NCBI RefSeq assembly: GCF_014838735.1
Contig: NZ_JABUXQ010000012.1
Coordinates: 1-63,529 of the forward strand
Origin: Limosilactobacillus portuensis
Lineage (GTDB): Bacteria > Bacillota > Bacilli > Lactobacillales > Lactobacillaceae
Reading direction: 5' to 3'
Length of the DNA: 63,529 bases
Shown piece after piece: positions 61,764 to 63,529 of this stretch. Both the position numbers and the translations under genes were made by a program. The first letter of the stretch is position 1. Every line of letters starts with the position of its first letter. A model generated the notes under the pieces. It ran no database searches. It saw nothing but the letters and a program-made list of their open reading frames with translations, and was not told the DNA's origin.

Positions 61764-63266
61764 ATGGATGACAAGAAGGTCAGAGTTCGCTACGCACCTA
61801 GTCCAACAGGTTTCTTACACATTGGTAATGCGCAGTCAGCCCTTTTTAATTATTTATTTGCCCGTCACTTTAATGGAACAATGGTATTACGGATTGAAGA
61901 TACTGATACCAAGCGAAATGTTAAGGACGGAGAAGAAAGTCAACGGGAGAACTTGCATTGGTTAGGAATTGATTGGGATGAAGGTCCTAACAAACCTAAT
62001 CCGAAGTATGCTCCGTACCGTCAAAGTGAACGGAACAAGCAAGGAATTTACCACAAGTATATTCAAGAATTGCTTGATAAGGGGTTAGCCTACAAGGATT
62101 ACTCAACGGAAGAAGAACTAGCGGAAATGCGGGAACGGCAACGGGCTAATAACGAAGCACCGCATTATGATGGTCGCTGGTATGGTAAGAGCGAAGAAGA
62201 GCAAAAGGCTGCCGAAGCTAAGGGCTTAAAGCCAACTATTCGTTTCCACTTCCCAAAGAACCATGACTATGAATGGGATGATATTGCTCGGGGGCATGTT
62301 TCCTTTAACTCTGATAATCTTGGTGGTGACTTCATCATTGAAAAGAGTGATGGGATGCCTACTTACAACTTTGCGGTTGTTGTTGATGACCACACGATGG
62401 ACATTACTCACGTATTACGTGGTGCTGATCATATTTCAAATACACCAAAGCAAATTGCAATTTACGAAGCATTAGGCTGGGAGCACCCCACTTTCTGCCA
62501 CATTCCATTGATCTTTAATCCAAAGACCCGGAAGAAGTTAAGTAAGCGTGATAAGGATACCTTGCAATTCATTAGTGAATACAAAAAGCACGGGTACCTT
62601 CACGAAGCAATCTTTAACTTCATTGCTTTCTTAGGCTGGTCACCAGTTGGCGAACGGGAAATTTATTCTAAGGATGAATTAATTAAGGTTTACGATCCAA
62701 ACCGGATGTCAAAGGCCCCGGCTTACTTCGACCAAAAGAAGCTTGATTGGATGAATGCTCAATATATTAAGAGCATGTCCGTTGATGAATTGACCGATCG
62801 GACCATGGAATTGGTAAAAGAAGGCGAAACTGAAGAAGCTAAGCGTTTGCAATCAATTCCGGAAGATCAGTTGAAGGACTTGATTATGAAGACAATCCAT
62901 GTTCATCAACGTGATGTTAATAAGTTACTTGAAGTGATTGAATATGTTTGGTCCTATTACAACGTTCTTGATGAAAACTTCAATTACGATCTAATTAAGG
63001 ACAATGAAGACTTCGCTAATGCTGATGTTTTAGCTGTCTTAACCGGATTAAAAGAAAAACTTGAAAACGGTGCGGATGACTACAGTCAAGCAATCAAGGA
63101 AGTTGGTAAAGCTACTGGCATTAAGGGACGTGGCTTGTACTTCCCACTTAACCTAGCATTTACTGGGTCAACTTCTGCTCCACAAATTTATGAGATTATG
63201 GACATCTATTCTCGTGATACAGATATTGAATTGCTTGACCGGATGATCAAGGCGCTTCAAGATTAA
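61764..63266 (+). CDS. gltX: Glutamate--tRNA ligase
   Basis: A 500-residue class I synthetase. HIGH is HIGN in [18 protein letters not shown] and KMSKS is KLSKR (from Lys258). In lactobacilli the enzyme is usually non-discriminating and also charges tRNA-Gln for GatCAB; the sequence fits but cannot prove that here. The ATG at 61764 follows AAAGGAGAA. Location next to glnA is suggestive for glutamate/glutamine supply, but there is a separate promoter. Confidence 0.97.
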   Translation: MDDKKVRVRYAPSPTGFLHIGNAQSALFNYLFARHFNGTMVLRIEDTDTKRNVKDGEESQRENLHWLGIDWDEGPNKPNPKYAPYRQSERNKQGIYHKYIQELLDKGLAYKDYSTEEELAEMRERQRANNEAPHYDGRWYGKSEEEQKAAEAKGLKPTIRFHFPKNHDYEWDDIARGHVSFNSDNLGGDFIIEKSDGMPTYNFAVVVDDHTMDITHVLRGADHISNTPKQIAIYEALGWEHPTFCHIPLIFNPKTRKKLSKRDKDTLQFISEYKKHGYLHEAIFNFIAFLGWSPVGEREIYSKDELIKVYDPNRMSKAPAYFDQKKLDWMNAQYIKSMSVDELTDRTMELVKEGETEEAKRLQSIPEDQLKDLIMKTIHVHQRDVNKLLEVIEYVWSYYNVLDENFNYDLIKDNEDFANADVLAVLTGLKEKLENGADDYSQAIKEVGKATGIKGRGLYFPLNLAFTGSTSAPQIYEIMDIYSRDTDIELLDRMIKALQD

Positions 63267-63281
63267 TTTTAAGATATAAAT

Positions 63282-63350
63282 TATAGAGGAAGTTATGATT
63301 ATGCCTAAGATAGGTTTGACCAGAGCTTCTTCTATTTTATTTTTAAAATT
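63282..63350 (+). terminator. Probable terminator after gltX
   Basis: ATAGAGGAAG near 63282 pairs imperfectly with CTTCTTCTAT near 63329-63338, followed by TTTTATTTTT. The hairpin loop is long. Confidence 0.5.
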
Positions 63351-63453
63351 TAACGAAGAAGCTTGACCATTACTGAACAAAAGACGTAATCTAGTAATTA
63401 ATGATAAAGGCAGATTGTAAAATTTAAGTTGAACATTTAAGTAGACAGAAAAA

Positions 63454-63514
63454 CCCATCAAGGTCTTTAATGGTGTTACCACAACATTCCATTAGAAAGA
63501 AGGACCTTAATGGG
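63454..63514 (+). repeat. Inverted repeat covering the transposase start codon
   Basis: CCCATCAAGGTC (63454-63465) pairs with GACCTTAATGGG (63503-63514) at 11 of 12 positions, and inner TAATGG (63468-63473) pairs with CCATTA (63489-63494). The 3' arm holds the start codon at 63510 and part of the AAGGA ribosome site. Confidence 0.7.
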
Positions 63515-63529
63515 CACCACTATTTTATC
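63510..63529 (+). CDS. Partial transposase N-terminus (IS30-like)
   Basis: Only six complete codons (MGTTIL) are inside the window. The ribosome site AAGGA (63500-63504) is 5 bases upstream. Assignment to an IS30-type transposase rests on this start and on the leader context, so it needs the adjacent sequence. Confidence 0.45.

Larger units (their letters stand above)
63413..63529 (+). mobile_element. 5' end of an IS30-family element, cut by the window edge
   Basis: The stretch beginning near ATTGTAAAATTTAAGTTGAAC is followed by a leader and an ATG at 63510 opening MGTTIL. This resembles the start of IS30-type transposases common in lactobacilli, which I recognise from memory only. The left boundary is approximate, since the right end and target duplication lie outside the window. 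Confidence 0.5.

Noticed and set aside
1-63529. CRISPR arrays, tRNA or rRNA genes, prophage or toxin-antitoxin modules
   Set aside because: I found no regularly spaced repeats, no cloverleaf-like sequences, and no phage or toxin genes on either strand.

Overview
The window is core chromosome of a low-GC, heterofermentative-type lactobacillus. Gene content, gene order and protein sequence all resemble the Limosilactobacillus reuteri group. The species call is an inference from remembered family features, not from a search. Almost every stretch is filled by short housekeeping operons whose order is close to that of Bacillus and other lactobacilli. No rRNA, tRNA, CRISPR array, prophage or conjugative module is visible. 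Each end of the window runs into the first codons of a different, outward-facing open reading frame. The right one looks like an IS30-family transposase and the left one is an unrecognised, possibly transposase, frame. This suggests the window is a contig or segment bounded by repeated elements.

Layout. 1-2150: left-edge frame, then argS behind a T-box leader. 2254-4862: a class A penicillin-binding protein and a YlbF/YheA-type protein. 4957-8620: the YhaO/YhaN nuclease-ATPase pair. 8727-9659: prsA foldase. 9729-10371: hit and a small overlapping gene. 10500-13497: ecsA-ecsB-trmB and a HesB-like gene. 13578-17268: a small PepSY-like membrane protein, thioredoxin-like protein, ytpR, murC and a Bax-inhibitor-like protein. 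17333-18001: DUF1275 protein. 18124-25082: polA-mutM-coaE-nrdR-dnaB-dnaI. 25083-26505: infC-rpmI-rplT behind an L20-type leader. 26596-32099: yqeG-yqeH-yhbY-nadD-yqeK-rsfS-yqeM-tmcAL, a ribosome assembly and NAD/tRNA operon. 32177-32975: DUF177-rpmF. 33168-35348: ArlRS-type two-component system.

35640-38321 is the most accessory-looking part. A promoter flanked by two GGTACC palindromes drives a 33-residue membrane peptide, a MarR regulator with an unusual Gly/Met/Arg-rich insertion, and an ABC exporter. 38567-43381: amino-acid permease, MATE exporter, degenerate deformylase, YidC and acylphosphatase. 43481-45192: rRNA/tRNA methyltransferase, HD protein and HxlR regulator. 45193-49857: T-box-pheS-pheT, a catalytic-domain-less MltG-like protein, and greA. 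50027-53098: second HesB-like paralogue and a YfhO-type membrane protein. 53318-58689: pbp2B-rpmG-yqgN-rhomboid-yqgQ-glcK-rhodanese. 58811-60010: DUF3042 and miaA. 60249-63266: glnA, without the usual glnR, and gltX. 63413-63529: start of an IS30-like element.

The main functional themes are wall synthesis and export quality control (two PBPs, MurC, PrsA, YidC, EcsAB, ArlRS), replication and repair, ribosome assembly, and aminoacyl-tRNA supply controlled by T-boxes. Points worth checking are the AUA start of infC, the MarR/peptide/exporter cassette with same-face palindromes, hairpins that bury the start regions of both edge elements, two cysteine-free HesB-like paralogues with a shared tail motif, and several proteins that keep a family fold but have lost catalytic residues.
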